Shown here: in pieces, positions 17,271 to 26,672 of the stretch
Layout: every line of letters starts with the position of its first letter
Position numbering within the stretch: position 1 is the stretch's first letter
The notes under the pieces: model-generated
The model's database searches: none
Seen by the model: only the letters and a program-made list of their open reading frames with translations
What the model was told of the DNA's origin: nothing
Position numbers and translations under genes: made by a program
From: Chitinophaga pinensis
GTDB taxonomy: Bacteria; Bacteroidota; Bacteroidia; Chitinophagales; Chitinophagaceae
Direction: 5' to 3'
Length of the DNA: 64,000 nucleotides
Assembly (NCBI GenBank): GCA_902167325.1
Contig: LR632930.1
Coordinates: 2,852,001-2,916,000, forward strand

Positions 17271-17297
17271 ATGTTATCTGGATTGGTTTTAAATGGC

Positions 17298-18761
17298 TTA
17301 ATTTTTAGGAAGTTCCAGTACCACCTTGGGGTCAGTAGGCTGGATGGTGAATGCGGTACCGTTAAAGTCGGCGGCAGTACGGGTCATGGCGAGACCGTTA
17401 CGGAAATAATCGAAGCTGTTATGCCCTTCAAAGGCCAGTTCTATCCTTCTTTCCTTCAGTACCGCAGCTATAACATCCTGTGCGGCAAGATTGTCCACAT
17501 CGGCAGCGGGCAGCCCGGCACGGGTGTGGATGACTTTCAGGTTTTCTTTAGCCTGCGCAGTATTGCCCAGTTTGGCATAAGCTTCGGCCTTGTTAAGATA
17601 CAGCTCGGCCAGCCTGCAGTAAATATACGGTGCGCGGGTAAGCCATGCTTCCGACAGTACAATATATTTAGTGGTTTCCACGAAGTTGGAATTTGGGTTG
17701 AGCTTCAGGAAATTACTCCGCAGGTCGGCGGGCACCAGTAAGCTTTTAAACTCTGAAGAGGGGAGGAAGGTGGCGCCCACACCGTAAATAGGATCGAAGT
17801 GGTAGAACTCCCCGAGAGAACTGCCGCGGGTGCCGTTGTCATAAGCGAAAATGATTTCCTTGTTGATAGTACCGTTAGCACGGCCAAGGTCGCCAAACTC
17901 ATCGTCGGCAAACATCTTCACATAGGCATCGCCCTGCAGCAGGGTGTACTTGCTGCCGGTATGACTGATCACACTGTCGGCATACTTGATGGCCAGTTCA
18001 TTAGCGGCTGCATCCGGACTGGCAACGCTTCCTCCCTTATACAGGTTTACGCGGGAAAGCAAGGCCCATGCGGCGCCGGTGCTCACAAAGCCATTGTTCT
18101 TCGTAACAGGCGCTTTCATCAGCTGGGCGGCACTGTTAAGGTCGGTCAGGATGAGGTCGTATGCCTGCTGAACGGTTCCGCGGGCCGGTATGTCTTTGAT
18201 ATCGCTGCTGGTTTTGAGGATCAGGCCGGGGCTTTGGCCGGGAGTCTGATAATACGGTTTACCATATACGCGAACAAGACTGAAATATACCAGCGCCCGG
18301 AGGAAATGGTTTTCTCCTTTTGCATACAGGAAGCGGTTCTTCTCCGCCTGTGTGAGTGATGAGAAGGTGGTTTTCTCCATTTCTTCGATCCCTTCCAGCG
18401 TGGTGTTAACGCTTACGATGATCTGGTAGGCGTTGCGGTAGAAGTCGCTGCTGTTGCCCTGTGTGGGGCTTGAGCTGTTGCGGAAAAAGTAGGCGTCGGT
18501 TTCCTTTGCGGGAAGGCCCCAGGTTTGTAAGGTTACGTTGTTGCCGCGGCTCTCCGCGAAATCGTGCATGGGCACGTCGTAGTTGTTAAAGCCGCTGCCC
18601 TGCAGCAGGGTATAGTTGCCGACGGTGGTTTCTTCGATCCCTGCCAGTGAAGACAGTTCGCCTTCCTTATCGATCTTGGTAAGGGGCCGTACACTGTCGA
18701 TCTGCTTGTTACAGGAGGCCGCCAGCAGGCCTGTGAGTATGAGGATGGTGATGTGTTTCAT
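17298..18761 (-). CDS. SusD/RagB family outer-membrane lipoprotein (locus B)
   Basis: This 487-residue SusD protein has a short signal ending LLAASC (Cys17), then NKQIDSVRPLTKIDKEGEL. Family segments include KNRFLYAKGENHFLRALVYFSLVRVYGKPYY (helical region), RAPYIYCRLAELYLNKAEAYAKLGN and KERRIELAFEGHNSFDYFRNGL near the C-terminus. It should form the surface lid of the locus B SusC pore. The gene is 26 bases downstream of susC and 27 bases upstream of the first thioredoxin-lipoprotein gene. The ligand cannot be inferred from sequence. Confidence 0.95.
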   Translation of the reverse strand: MKHITILILTGLLAASCNKQIDSVRPLTKIDKEGELSSLAGIEETTVGNYTLLQGSGFNNYDVPMHDFAESRGNNVTLQTWGLPAKETDAYFFRNSSSPTQGNSSDFYRNAYQIIVSVNTTLEGIEEMEKTTFSSLTQAEKNRFLYAKGENHFLRALVYFSLVRVYGKPYYQTPGQSPGLILKTSSDIKDIPARGTVQQAYDLILTDLNSAAQLMKAPVTKNNGFVSTGAAWALLSRVNLYKGGSVASPDAAANELAIKYADSVISHTGSKYTLLQGDAYVKMFADDEFGDLGRANGTINKEIIFAYDNGTRGSSLGEFYHFDPIYGVGATFLPSSEFKSLLVPADLRSNFLKLNPNSNFVETTKYIVLSEAWLTRAPYIYCRLAELYLNKAEAYAKLGNTAQAKENLKVIHTRAGLPAADVDNLAAQDVIAAVLKERRIELAFEGHNSFDYFRNGLAMTRTAADFNGTAFTIQPTDPKVVLELPKN

Positions 18762-18787
18762 GTGTTGATTATTGATGCCCGAAATAA

Positions 18788-21700
18788 TTAAAACCCAAGT
18801 TGCAGCCCGAATACATATCTGCGGGGGATACTGATCCCTGAACCGATGGAACCGCCAAAGTCCTGCGCCTGTCCTACAGACGGGCCTTCCGGATCGGCTG
18901 AGATAATGTCTTTGGAATACATGGTGTACAGGTTGTCTCCGCTTACATAGAAGTGAGCCTGTGAAAGGCGCAGCCTAGTCAATAATGACTGCGGAAGATC
19001 GTACCCAAAGCGCACGCTGCGCAGGCGGGCATGGCTGCCATCATGGATGTATTTGCTGGAACCTGAGTAGCTGGAATTTACATGTGTATAAAGCTCCGGT
19101 TCGGTTGCATCGGTCTGGCCTGGTGTAGTCCATTGCTTTTGATGACTGCGGAGCGCGATCTGGTTGTAATCCGTGAGGTTGGAACCCTGCATCTGTTCAG
19201 CAAGATCGTCATTGATTACATAGCCCAGGGCATAGGTGATCAGGATATCCAGTGAAAAGTTCTTATAAGAGAACGTGTTGGTGAGGCCGCCGTAGCATTT
19301 GGGCTGGAAGTTGCCGATATGCTGGAATTGCCGCGGGTCGACAGATGCGCCTACTTCCTCCATCGAATTCACATAGGTAACGCCGGTAATATTCCCTTTG
19401 TCGTCAAACACCCTTTTCTCGAAGCGGGGCTTGCCGGTTTGGGGATCTACGCCTGCATAGGGCACGGCTTTCAGGGAGTTGATATCATCTCCCGGGAATA
19501 GGTAGAAGCTGTTGGCGTTATAGAACCCCTGCCGCAGCGAGTCGTTCGCAACACTGATGATCTTGTTCTTGTTGAAACTGATGTTGAAGGAGGTGTTCCA
19601 ACGGAAGTTCTTCCCGGTGATGTTATCGGAATTGATCAGCACTTCGATACCCTTGTTCTGTACGGTAGCCACGTTCTTCCATTGTGAAGGGAACCCTGCT
19701 ACGGCATCGAGTGTCACTTTCTGGAGCAGATCTTCTGATCGGCGCTGATAATAATCCAGGCTGGCGGTGATCCTGTTGAACAGGCCAAGGTCAACACCTG
19801 CACTATAGGTTTTGGTGATCTCCCACTGGAGGTCGGGGTTGCCCAGCACTGAAACAGTGGCAGCAGTCTGATTCTGATAAGTGAATCGGGGATCGTAAAG
19901 GGTGCGGGTGAGGAAGTTATCGCCCAATTGTGAGCCGCTGGTGCCGTAGTTGGTACGCAGTTTAAGGTTGTTCAGCCAGGGAAGTTGCGCGGCAAACTGC
20001 TCGTTGCTCACCACCCAGGCACCGCCTACGGAGTAGAACGTGCCATAGCGTTTGTCTGTACCGAAGCTGCTGGATGCGTCTGTACGCAATGAGGCACTAA
20101 AGCTGAAACGGTCGTCGTAGGTATAGCCTGCTTCTCCGAAGGCGGAGAACACAGCGCGGTCTTCCTTACCACCTTCGATATTCCCGCTTTTGGTGGTGGG
20201 GATGCCATAAATGCTGTAATCGTACCGGCCACCTACCAGTCTTGCCAATGAAATAACAGGATACCCTGCCCGCACGTTGTTCACGTTCACGAGTATATTC
20301 TCCAATTTAGTACGGCCGTATTCTGTGGCAGCCAAAGCACGCAGGCTGTGCAGTCCGAACGTTTTACGGAAGTTCAGCTGGTTGGAGGTGAGGAAGGTGA
20401 AGATCTGGTTGGTATTGGTGCCAAGGAAACCTTTGGATGAGGTGGCAGTGCCGGAGCCGGCATAGCTGCGCGCGTCTATATAACGCTCATCTTTGGTATA
20501 GTTCAGGTTGGCGGAATTGGTGGAAGAGAAGCTTAGCCATTCGGTAAGCTTATAATCGGCCCGGATAGATCCGGCTAACCGCTGCGCCTTGGGATGAATG
20601 TAGTTGTATTGATTTTCGAAGATGGGATTCTCGGCAGTACGCATCCTGCCGTTCATTTTGTATTGCAGGGTGGGTTTAAGCGTTCCGTCTGCACTGTAAG
20701 GATTTACCCAGGGAGCCATGCTATACAGGAAAGTACCGGAGTTCATATTCTCCCTTTCACCGCTATCGAATATGCCGTTTACAGATATATTGGTGGTTAG
20801 GCGGGAGGAGAGTTTGTTTTCGAGATTGATACGGAATGTACCTCTTTTCAGGCCGTTGTTGATACCGGTGGATTGTTCGTCGTAATACGATCCGCCGATG
20901 TAGTACCTCGAGGCTTCGGTACCGCCTCTGGCGGATACGTTTACTTCTTTGGTGTTGCTGTTAAGGAAGGCGTAGCGCTCCCAGTTGTAGCCGTTCTGCA
21001 GATCGGCCTGTGAAGGTAACCGGTTGTCGAGATACGCCTGGAGAGTGGGGTATTGCGGGGAGAGGGATGCGTTGTTCACGCGGTAGTCTTCCGTAAAGTA
21101 TCTTTTCTGGAGATCGAATAATTCATTGGCACTGAGGAAGCGGATGGAGCCGCGGTTGGGTTTATTAATACCATACTTCACCTCGGCACGGATCTGTGGT
21201 TTGCCGGCCTGGCCTTTCTTGGTATTCACCACGATAACGCCTGCTGCTGCGCGTGAGCCATAGATGGCGGTAGCGGCAGCATCTTTCAGGATGGTAAGGT
21301 TATCGATGTCCTGTGCGTTGATCAGTTCCTTGAGGTTCTGGTTGGGCATAATGACCCCGTCCAGCACCAGGAGGGGACCATAGTTCTGCGTGGGCATCAC
21401 GAATTCATTGAACTGATCCACACCCACACCTACGATGCTGCTCTGGCCGCGAACGAAGATCTGGCCGCCTGCACTGGTTGGGTCGCCCGCACCCTGTTCG
21501 GAGATGTAAAGCCCGGTGGCGCGCCCTTTCAGAAGGGACACGGGGTCGGAGGTGGTGAGGCCTTTGCGCAGCTGGTCGCCGCTGATCTTTTGTACGGCGC
21601 CGGTAAGCTCACCGGTCTTTTTAGCGGAATAGCCGGTAATGATCAGTTCGTCCAGTTTGGAGGAGGCAACGGATAGTACTACCGTTACAGCGCGGATGGA

Positions 21701-22306
21701 GGAAGCTTTGATCTTCCGTGAATCGTAACCCACGAACGATACTTCGAGGGTCACTTCACCGTTTTCCGATTCCAGCTCAAATTCGCCATTGGCATTGGTA
21801 ACGGTGGCTTTGGAAGTGCCGCTGATCTGAACGGTGGCACCAGGCATGGGCTTGTCTGTCCCGGCCTCGCGCACGGTGCCCCTGATCTTCTGCGGTGGCT
21901 GTGGCTGGGTGTTAACGGGTGTGGCTTTCCGCAGCACAATGGTTTTGCTGACGATGGTCCATACCAGCTGCCGGCCCCGCAGGCAGGCGTCGAGTGCATC
22001 TTCGAGGGATGCGTTTTTGATGGCAACGGTCACTTTGGTGCCGGAAGGGAGTGTGCCTTCCTCATACCAGACCTGGTAGCCGCTTTGCCGTTCAATTTCA
22101 TCAAGCACGCGCTCGATAGGCGCGTTCTCACGCGAGATGGAGATCTTCTGCGCGGTAGCGGCGGCGCTGACGTGCATGGCACCCAGCAATACAAATAAAA
22201 TGGACAGTTTCACGGTAAATAAACTTTTTGTGAACGGGCGTAGCCCGGATTTGGTTGATAGGCATAACCTGCCCTGCCCCTTTAGGCAAAAGGAAGTCGA
22301 GAACAT
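18788..22306 (-). CDS. SusC/RagA family TonB-dependent receptor with STN domain (locus B)
   Basis: This 1172-residue receptor has a signal anchor with hydrophobic core about 32-50, an STN domain about 55-126, a carboxypeptidase-regulatory-like domain about 138-212 and an ELIITGYS segment near 220. The plug carries DNLTILKDAATAAIYGSRAAAGV, and the barrel runs to RRYVFGLQLGF. The N-terminus has about 30 residues before the hydrophobic core (FCLKGQGRLCLSTKSGLRPFTK), a style common in Chitinophaga-type SusC proteins, so the first Met is kept. It lies 168 bases downstream of fecR. The STN domain makes it a signalling receptor for the adjacent FecR/sigma pair. Confidence 0.95.
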   Translation of the reverse strand: MFSTSFCLKGQGRLCLSTKSGLRPFTKSLFTVKLSILFVLLGAMHVSAAATAQKISISRENAPIERVLDEIERQSGYQVWYEEGTLPSGTKVTVAIKNASLEDALDACLRGRQLVWTIVSKTIVLRKATPVNTQPQPPQKIRGTVREAGTDKPMPGATVQISGTSKATVTNANGEFELESENGEVTLEVSFVGYDSRKIKASSIRAVTVVLSVASSKLDELIITGYSAKKTGELTGAVQKISGDQLRKGLTTSDPVSLLKGRATGLYISEQGAGDPTSAGGQIFVRGQSSIVGVGVDQFNEFVMPTQNYGPLLVLDGVIMPNQNLKELINAQDIDNLTILKDAAATAIYGSRAAAGVIVVNTKKGQAGKPQIRAEVKYGINKPNRGSIRFLSANELFDLQKRYFTEDYRVNNASLSPQYPTLQAYLDNRLPSQADLQNGYNWERYAFLNSNTKEVNVSARGGTEASRYYIGGSYYDEQSTGINNGLKRGTFRINLENKLSSRLTTNISVNGIFDSGERENMNSGTFLYSMAPWVNPYSADGTLKPTLQYKMNGRMRTAENPIFENQYNYIHPKAQRLAGSIRADYKLTEWLSFSSTNSANLNYTKDERYIDARSYAGSGTATSSKGFLGTNTNQIFTFLTSNQLNFRKTFGLHSLRALAATEYGRTKLENILVNVNNVRAGYPVISLARLVGGRYDYSIYGIPTTKSGNIEGGKEDRAVFSAFGEAGYTYDDRFSFSASLRTDASSSFGTDKRYGTFYSVGGAWVVSNEQFAAQLPWLNNLKLRTNYGTSGSQLGDNFLTRTLYDPRFTYQNQTAATVSVLGNPDLQWEITKTYSAGVDLGLFNRITASLDYYQRRSEDLLQKVTLDAVAGFPSQWKNVATVQNKGIEVLINSDNITGKNFRWNTSFNISFNKNKIISVANDSLRQGFYNANSFYLFPGDDINSLKAVPYAGVDPQTGKPRFEKRVFDDKGNITGVTYVNSMEEVGASVDPRQFQHIGNFQPKCYGGLTNTFSYKNFSLDILITYALGYVINDDLAEQMQGSNLTDYNQIALRSHQKQWTTPGQTDATEPELYTHVNSSYSGSSKYIHDGSHARLRSVRFGYDLPQSLLTRLRLSQAHFYVSGDNLYTMYSKDIISADPEGPSVGQAQDFGGSIGSGISIPRRYVFGLQLGF

Positions 22307-22425
22307 AAAAATGATTGGTTAATGATTTAAAAAATGTTCCTGGAAATTGGTGTACGACTTAGATGATCCTGTTTGCGGTCTGATTTAAAAGTTAACGATG
22401 CTGTACGTTTCGATCTTTGGTTGAG

Positions 22426-22444
22426 CGCTTCATGTCTGAAAGCG
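22426..22444 (-). promoter_or_regulatory. Stem-loop between fecR and susC of locus B
   Basis: CGCTTCA and TG-A-AAGCG pair with one bulged A around a TGTC loop in the 168-base gap. The structure is weaker than those of loci A and E, but it occupies the same genetic position. Confidence 0.3.
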
Positions 22445-22474
22445 GCCAGTTGGTTTATATAATGGTATCTGTTC

Positions 22475-23617
22475 TTATGGCAATACGATGATCTTTTTCC
22501 CTTCCTGCCGGAAATGCAGGTTGCTGGCGAGGAGTACGGAGAGGGTTTCGGAAAGACTATACTCCCGCGATACCTTACCGGTGAAGCGGCGGTGTGTTAC
22601 CGGCCCTTCATACACGATCTCCACGTCGTACCAGCGCCCGATTTCCCGGAGGATCTCCGCGATGTCGGCATTGCGGAAAGCGAACACTCCTTCTTTCCAG
22701 GCAGTGATCTGGTCTGTATCCGGATCGCTGATGATCTGGAGGGAGTTGCCGGCTGTTACGGTGGCTACTTCTCCCGGGCGGAGGATGCTGTTGATCCTGT
22801 GGCCCGATACGATGCGCACGCTTCCCTGCAGTAGGGCTGTTTGTACACCAGGCTCGTCGTGGTACGCTTTTACGTTGAATTGTGTACCCAGTACCTCTAC
22901 CCGTGTTCCGGCGGCTTGTACGGTGAATGGCTGTTGTACGTTGGCGGCTACTTCAAAGTAACCTTCGCCTTGCAGCTGCACGTTGCGTTGTGAGCCGGTG
23001 AATGCGGAAGGGAATTGCAGTTCGCTCGCGGCATTCAGCCATACTTTCGTTCCGTCTGGCAACACGAGCCGGTACTGAACGCCTTTGGGGACATTCAGTT
23101 TGTTGATCACCGGTTGTGCCCCGTCTTTACCGGCTTCATACACCAGCATCGATTCCTCTTTGCTCACCGTGGAGCCTCCCTGATGCAGGATAGCGCCATC
23201 TTCATGCTTACTCAGATCCACCACTGTTCCGTTACCGAGGGTAAGGGTAGCACGGTTAGCGGGAGCCGGGGCTGTAATGGTGGCAGTAGGGGAAGGTTGC
23301 TCCTTACCGGACTGCTTCCACAGATACGTGCCGGCTATCATGAGCATGGCCGCTGCAGCGGCAGCCCCGATCAGCCATTTCCGGCGGACGGAAATTATCA
23401 CCACAGCCGGCTTTTCTGTGCCGCAAATCTGTTCCTGCAATTGCAGGAGGATACGTGCCCTGGTGCTTTCCAGCGTCGTTTCCTGTTCCGCGACTACGAT
23501 TTCCGTATCGCCCTCATTCACATGATCATACCATTCGTGCAACGCGGCCGCTTCTTCAGCGGTGGCGGTGCCGTTCAGGTATTTATCGGCCAGAATCTTG
23601 ACCTGTGCTGTATCCAT
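22475..23617 (-). CDS. FecR family anti-sigma/sigma-regulator protein (locus B)
   Basis: This 380-residue protein has a cytoplasmic anti-sigma region at about 1-78 (YLNGTATAEEAAALHEWYDHV near the start). A transmembrane helix spans about 80-98 (alanine-rich, ending IAGTYLW). The FecR domain covers about 170-270 (LPDGTKVWLNAASELQFPS, LQGEGYFEV, VEVLGTQFNVKAYH). DUF4974 spans about 310-379 (FAFRNADIAEILREIGRWYDVEIVYEG). It sits between the sigma gene (95-base gap) and susC, and should transmit the receptor signal to the sigma factor. Confidence 0.95.
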   Translation of the reverse strand: MDTAQVKILADKYLNGTATAEEAAALHEWYDHVNEGDTEIVVAEQETTLESTRARILLQLQEQICGTEKPAVVIISVRRKWLIGAAAAAAMLMIAGTYLWKQSGKEQPSPTATITAPAPANRATLTLGNGTVVDLSKHEDGAILHQGGSTVSKEESMLVYEAGKDGAQPVINKLNVPKGVQYRLVLPDGTKVWLNAASELQFPSAFTGSQRNVQLQGEGYFEVAANVQQPFTVQAAGTRVEVLGTQFNVKAYHDEPGVQTALLQGSVRIVSGHRINSILRPGEVATVTAGNSLQIISDPDTDQITAWKEGVFAFRNADIAEILREIGRWYDVEIVYEGPVTHRRFTGKVSREYSLSETLSVLLASNLHFRQEGKKIIVLP

Positions 23618-23712
23618 TACGTGTATAGTTAAAACCAGAGCGGGGCCCTTTACATATATAGAGCATCGCCAAAAGCATTTGTACGCAAAAAGGAGAAAAA
23701 TAATTTCCGGGG

Positions 23713-24276
23713 TTATTTCAGCAGGAAGAAAAGGAGCATCAGGGTCAGGTATTCGCGCCGTTTGCGCATCATCTGCATCACGTGGGTCACATACCCTTCG
23801 GCGGTGCGTACGGATACCCCCAGTTCGCTGGCAACTTCATCCAGCGGCCGGTCCAGCAGTTTATGCTGGAGAAAAACGATCCGGTGCTTAGCCGGCAGTT
23901 CGTTGGCGAACTTGTTTAATATCTCAAGAAGGTGTTTATTATCTATGTCAGATGCAGGAGAGGTATCTGCAGTTACTGCCTTCAGGGTGCCGGTTCTTTC
24001 CGTACTGCGCTCCTGGTTGGCAAAGTGGCGGTAAATGGCATACCGCACCATGGCAGATAAATAGAAAGGAAGAGATTGGATGCTGAGGGAGGCCCTTTTG
24101 TGCCAGAGCGTCAGAAAAACCTGCTGCACAATTTCTTCGGCATCCTGTGCCGACTGCAGACGTTTATGCGCCATAAAATAAAGCCGCTCCCAATATTGAT
24201 TGTAGATCGCAGTAAAAGCAGTTTCGTCCCCTTCTTTTAATGATTTCAATAAAGCTATATCGTTGAATTCGCTCAT
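23713..24276 (-). CDS. ECF RNA polymerase sigma-70 factor, FecI type (locus B)
   Basis: This 187-residue ECF sigma factor has region 2 at about 20-90 (FTAIYNQYWERLYFMAHKRL, AEEIVQQVFLTLWHKR) and region 4 at about 120-170 (LPAKHRIVFLQHKLLDRPLDEVASELGVSVRTAEGYV). The C-terminus is a strongly hydrophobic run (YLTLMLLFFLLK) after a basic RKRRE, which could insert into or lie on the membrane near FecR. It heads locus B. An imperfect -7 element (TAAATTTA at 24301-24308) lies 24 bases upstream, with a short hairpin at 24283-24299 in the leader. Confidence 0.93.
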   Translation of the reverse strand: MSEFNDIALLKSLKEGDETAFTAIYNQYWERLYFMAHKRLQSAQDAEEIVQQVFLTLWHKRASLSIQSLPFYLSAMVRYAIYRHFANQERSTERTGTLKAVTADTSPASDIDNKHLLEILNKFANELPAKHRIVFLQHKLLDRPLDEVASELGVSVRTAEGYVTHVMQMMRKRREYLTLMLLFFLLK

Positions 24277-24282
24277 GTGTAT

Positions 24283-24308
24283 GTGAGGCAGCCTCTCACG
24301 TAAATTTA
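24283..24308 (-). promoter_or_regulatory. Candidate -7 element and leader hairpin of the locus B sigma gene
   Basis: TAAATTTA (24301-24308) is one base off TAnnTTTG. Between it and the start codon, GTGAG (24283-24287) and CTCAC (24295-24299) can pair just upstream of the ATG. No -33 element was seen. Confidence 0.35.
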
Positions 24309-24746
24309 CTAAAAAGGGCCGGAAAGAATAATTAGTTATTCACCATTTCACCCGTAGCGTCCCTCTAATGCATCTCTATTATATAAAGGTTCAATAAAAT
24401 TGACCTTATATGTCCACCTTACAAACTGTCATCCCTTTTACCAATGCACCATCTTAAAAAGAGAGGTTTTGTTGTAAGAAGCTCATTATCATAATATACG
24501 GAACCCCAATCTAAACGGTATGCCTTTCCTCCGCAAGCCGTTGCCATGGGCCGCAGGCGCCCGTTCTACATTATAATCGCCTGCTACAAGTTATTCCTCA
24601 TTACCTGCACAGATCCGCATCAAGTCCACATCAAGTCCACATCAAGTCCACCTTATGTCCGCACTTCCCTTCCATTTCAAGCGTATTTCACGCCAAGTTC
24701 CAGTCATGTTCCCTGCCATCCGGACCATATCTCCCTTAAAAATAAA
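24309..24746. other. Intergenic region upstream of the locus B sigma gene
   Basis: There is no convincing coding frame in this stretch of about 440 bases. Its only clear structure is the 11-base tandem repeat at 24618-24650. The rest may hold regulatory sites for the sigma gene. Confidence 0.4.
24618..24661. repeat. 11-base tandem repeat, three exact units plus a degenerate fourth
   Basis: CATCAAGTCCA occurs three times in a row at 24618, 24629 and 24640. A fourth unit, CCTTATGTCCG (24651-24661), keeps only part of it. The period is close to one helical turn. It lies about 340 bases upstream of the locus B sigma start, outside any recognised gene. Confidence 0.8.
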
Positions 24747-24770
24747 GCCGCCTCCCGAAAAGGAGGCGGC
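24747..24770 (-). terminator. Intrinsic terminator of the DUF4091 gene
   Basis: A perfect 9-base-pair GC-rich stem (GCCGCCTCC with GGAGGCGGC) and 6-base loop lie 28 bases beyond the stop codon. On the minus strand they are followed by TTTATTTTTAA. Confidence 0.85.
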
Positions 24771-24798
24771 TGCCTGTATGTATTAAATACAGCAACTA

Positions 24799-26583
24799 TT
24801 ATTTTGCTACCGATGCGGAAATATCGTTCAGTATTTTCTTGGCAGCATTCAGATCATCGTTCCAGCCATCGTGGCGCTTATTGTTATTAAGTTTCGCTAT
24901 AGCGGCGTTCAGTTTGCCCAGTTGTGCCTTGTCCTGCTTCTGCTCCAGCAACTGCTTCAGAGCACGTACCTTTTCATAATCCTGGATACCTTCCAGCAGG
25001 CGCTCATAGCGGATGGAGCTGCGTGCCTGGGGGTATACGATGTAGGTGTCGCCGGCCGGCCAGGTACGGAAGCGGGAATCCACCAGCGGGTTTTCTACCC
25101 AGGAGTTGAATGCCCAGCGGAGCACGCCGTTATAACCGGCAGCCATGGCGTACCAGCCCATATAGGCCGATTCCGCTGGGTCGGAAAAGGTGAACTGGTT
25201 GGGGAAGTTGTTGCCGCAATACACGTAAAAGGTGGTATTAAGCCCACGGGCGGTACGGTCTGCCAGATCCTTCGAATCGATTGGGTGCTGCACAGCCGTG
25301 CTTACATCGCGGCTATTGGGGTACCGCTGGTATGTTTTCTGGTTATCGGCATAAGACACGCTCAGTGCAGGTGATGCTTTTTCGATCAGCGTAAAGGCCA
25401 GTCCCATTTCATCTTTGTTCCGCTCATCGAGGGCGATGTTCGTTTTCTCCAGCCAGCCTTTCTGACGCAGGTGGATCACGAAGTCTTTCAGGAAAGGTTC
25501 CCACATTTCGGTGAAGGCAGGGGTGCCGGGTTTGGCCACTACATCCACAAATTTGCCGGTAGTGGCGTCTTTATAATGAATTTCGTTGTTCCAGGGTACG
25601 ATGGAGTAGCAGTTGATCATTTTGGTGATGCCGAGGCCCATCATGAAAGTTACCCATCTGTCGAAAATCTTGTAGTCGTATGACCAGCTGCCGTCCTTTT
25701 CCTTCGTCCAGATGATCATGTCTTCGTAAGGATCGAGGGTCTGCACATGCCAGGGGTCTTTATTGAGGGTGGCGGTGATCACTTTCTGGCCGAGACTGGC
25801 CAGCATCTTCATCTGTGGTTCCATGGCTGCAAAATGCGCATCGCTCCACACCGGTACATTGTTTACACGGGCTATGGTGGCGGGGTGCTGCCATTGGTCG
25901 AGGTGGAAGATCCATTCGGCAGGCGTGGGGAGGGTGAGGTCGATCACGTCCAGCGTGAGGTTCAGCTCCTGCTTTTTGCCACTGGCGGCTGTAACCTGTA
26001 CTTTGGCGTTGTAGGTGCCTTTAGCGGCTGTACGGGGGATATCTACTGTGATCCATACCGGGCGTACTTTCTTCTTTTCGAGGTTGTAGGAAGTGAGGTC
26101 GTCGAGCATGTCAGGCGAGAGCGAAGCGGGGAAATCGCCCGGTTTGCGCCAGCCACAGCCCGGCCCGTAGGTATCGGTGATGATGTAACGTTCAAAACGG
26201 GCATAAGCAGACTCCCCGAGCTTCCTGCCATTGGCGCCAACCGGCTCTGTAACCTGTACTTTTACGCCGGGGATGGAGTCTGCTGTCCAGAGGAGCAGCT
26301 GTGCGGAGAGGCGTTCGCCCTTCCAGCCTTTAAGGTGTACCGCCTTTTCAATGGCGATGCCCGGCGCTTCGGATTTGGCGTAACGCTTGTCTATGGAAAC
26401 AAAGGAAGCATGAAGCCCCGGTTTTACCGAATTCCAGCTTTGCCCGTCGGTTTTAACGGGATCTGGTGCTTCAACGAAGGTTTGGCCCTTATCCCATTGC
26501 TGCAGCTGGGAAAATGCGGGAAAGGAAATGCTGGTGAATAAGCCCAGGCAAAGGAATCTGTGGAACTGACGTTTTGCGATCAT
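24799..26583 (-). CDS. Secreted DUF4091-family glycoside-hydrolase-like protein
   Basis: This 594-residue protein has a signal peptide (MIAKRQFHRFLCLGLF then SISFPAFSQ). Residues about 55-220 form a beta-sandwich-like N-terminal part (HLKGWKGERLSAQLLLWTADS). The central and C-terminal part resembles a TIM-barrel glycosidase fold. It ends in the DUF4091 signature: FNSWVENPLVDSRFRTWPAGD, then VYPQARSSIRYERLLEGIQDYEKVR at about 520-555. DUF4091 proteins are commonly annotated as glycoside-hydrolase domain proteins, but the substrate of this one is unknown. The gene is monocistronic and divergent from an EthD-like lipoprotein gene, with a structured 183-base intergenic region between. Confidence 0.85.
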   Translation of the reverse strand: MIAKRQFHRFLCLGLFTSISFPAFSQLQQWDKGQTFVEAPDPVKTDGQSWNSVKPGLHASFVSIDKRYAKSEAPGIAIEKAVHLKGWKGERLSAQLLLWTADSIPGVKVQVTEPVGANGRKLGESAYARFERYIITDTYGPGCGWRKPGDFPASLSPDMLDDLTSYNLEKKKVRPVWITVDIPRTAAKGTYNAKVQVTAASGKKQELNLTLDVIDLTLPTPAEWIFHLDQWQHPATIARVNNVPVWSDAHFAAMEPQMKMLASLGQKVITATLNKDPWHVQTLDPYEDMIIWTKEKDGSWSYDYKIFDRWVTFMMGLGITKMINCYSIVPWNNEIHYKDATTGKFVDVVAKPGTPAFTEMWEPFLKDFVIHLRQKGWLEKTNIALDERNKDEMGLAFTLIEKASPALSVSYADNQKTYQRYPNSRDVSTAVQHPIDSKDLADRTARGLNTTFYVYCGNNFPNQFTFSDPAESAYMGWYAMAAGYNGVLRWAFNSWVENPLVDSRFRTWPAGDTYIVYPQARSSIRYERLLEGIQDYEKVRALKQLLEQKQDKAQLGKLNAAIAKLNNNKRHDGWNDDLNAAKKILNDISASVAK

Positions 26584-26596
26584 GGATGTTAATAGT

Positions 26597-26607
26597 TAAC
26601 CAGGTTA
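26597..26607. promoter_or_regulatory. Palindrome TAACC-A-GGTTA upstream of the DUF4091 gene
   Basis: This perfect odd-centred 11-base palindrome lies 14 bases before the minus-strand start codon. It shares an ACCAGG core with the right arm of the inverted repeat at 26706-26715 in the same intergenic region, so both may be sites for one regulator. Confidence 0.35.
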
Positions 26608-26672
26608 CATGGTAAGTTTAAAAGCTGTGAAAGGGTAAGTTACAAAAAGTTTAAAATTATTTCGAAAGCTTT

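Noticed and set aside
24618..24661. CRISPR array
   Set aside because: The repeats are 11 bases and directly tandem with no spacers, and no cas gene is present.
24546..24890. A 114-codon plus-strand frame in the gap beside the DUF4091 gene
   Set aside because: It runs through the 11-base repeats, the terminator and into the antisense of the DUF4091 gene; no start signal or domain.
25747..26541. A 264-codon plus-strand frame opposite the DUF4091 gene
   Set aside because: Shadow of a gene with a clear family signature; no motifs in the translation.
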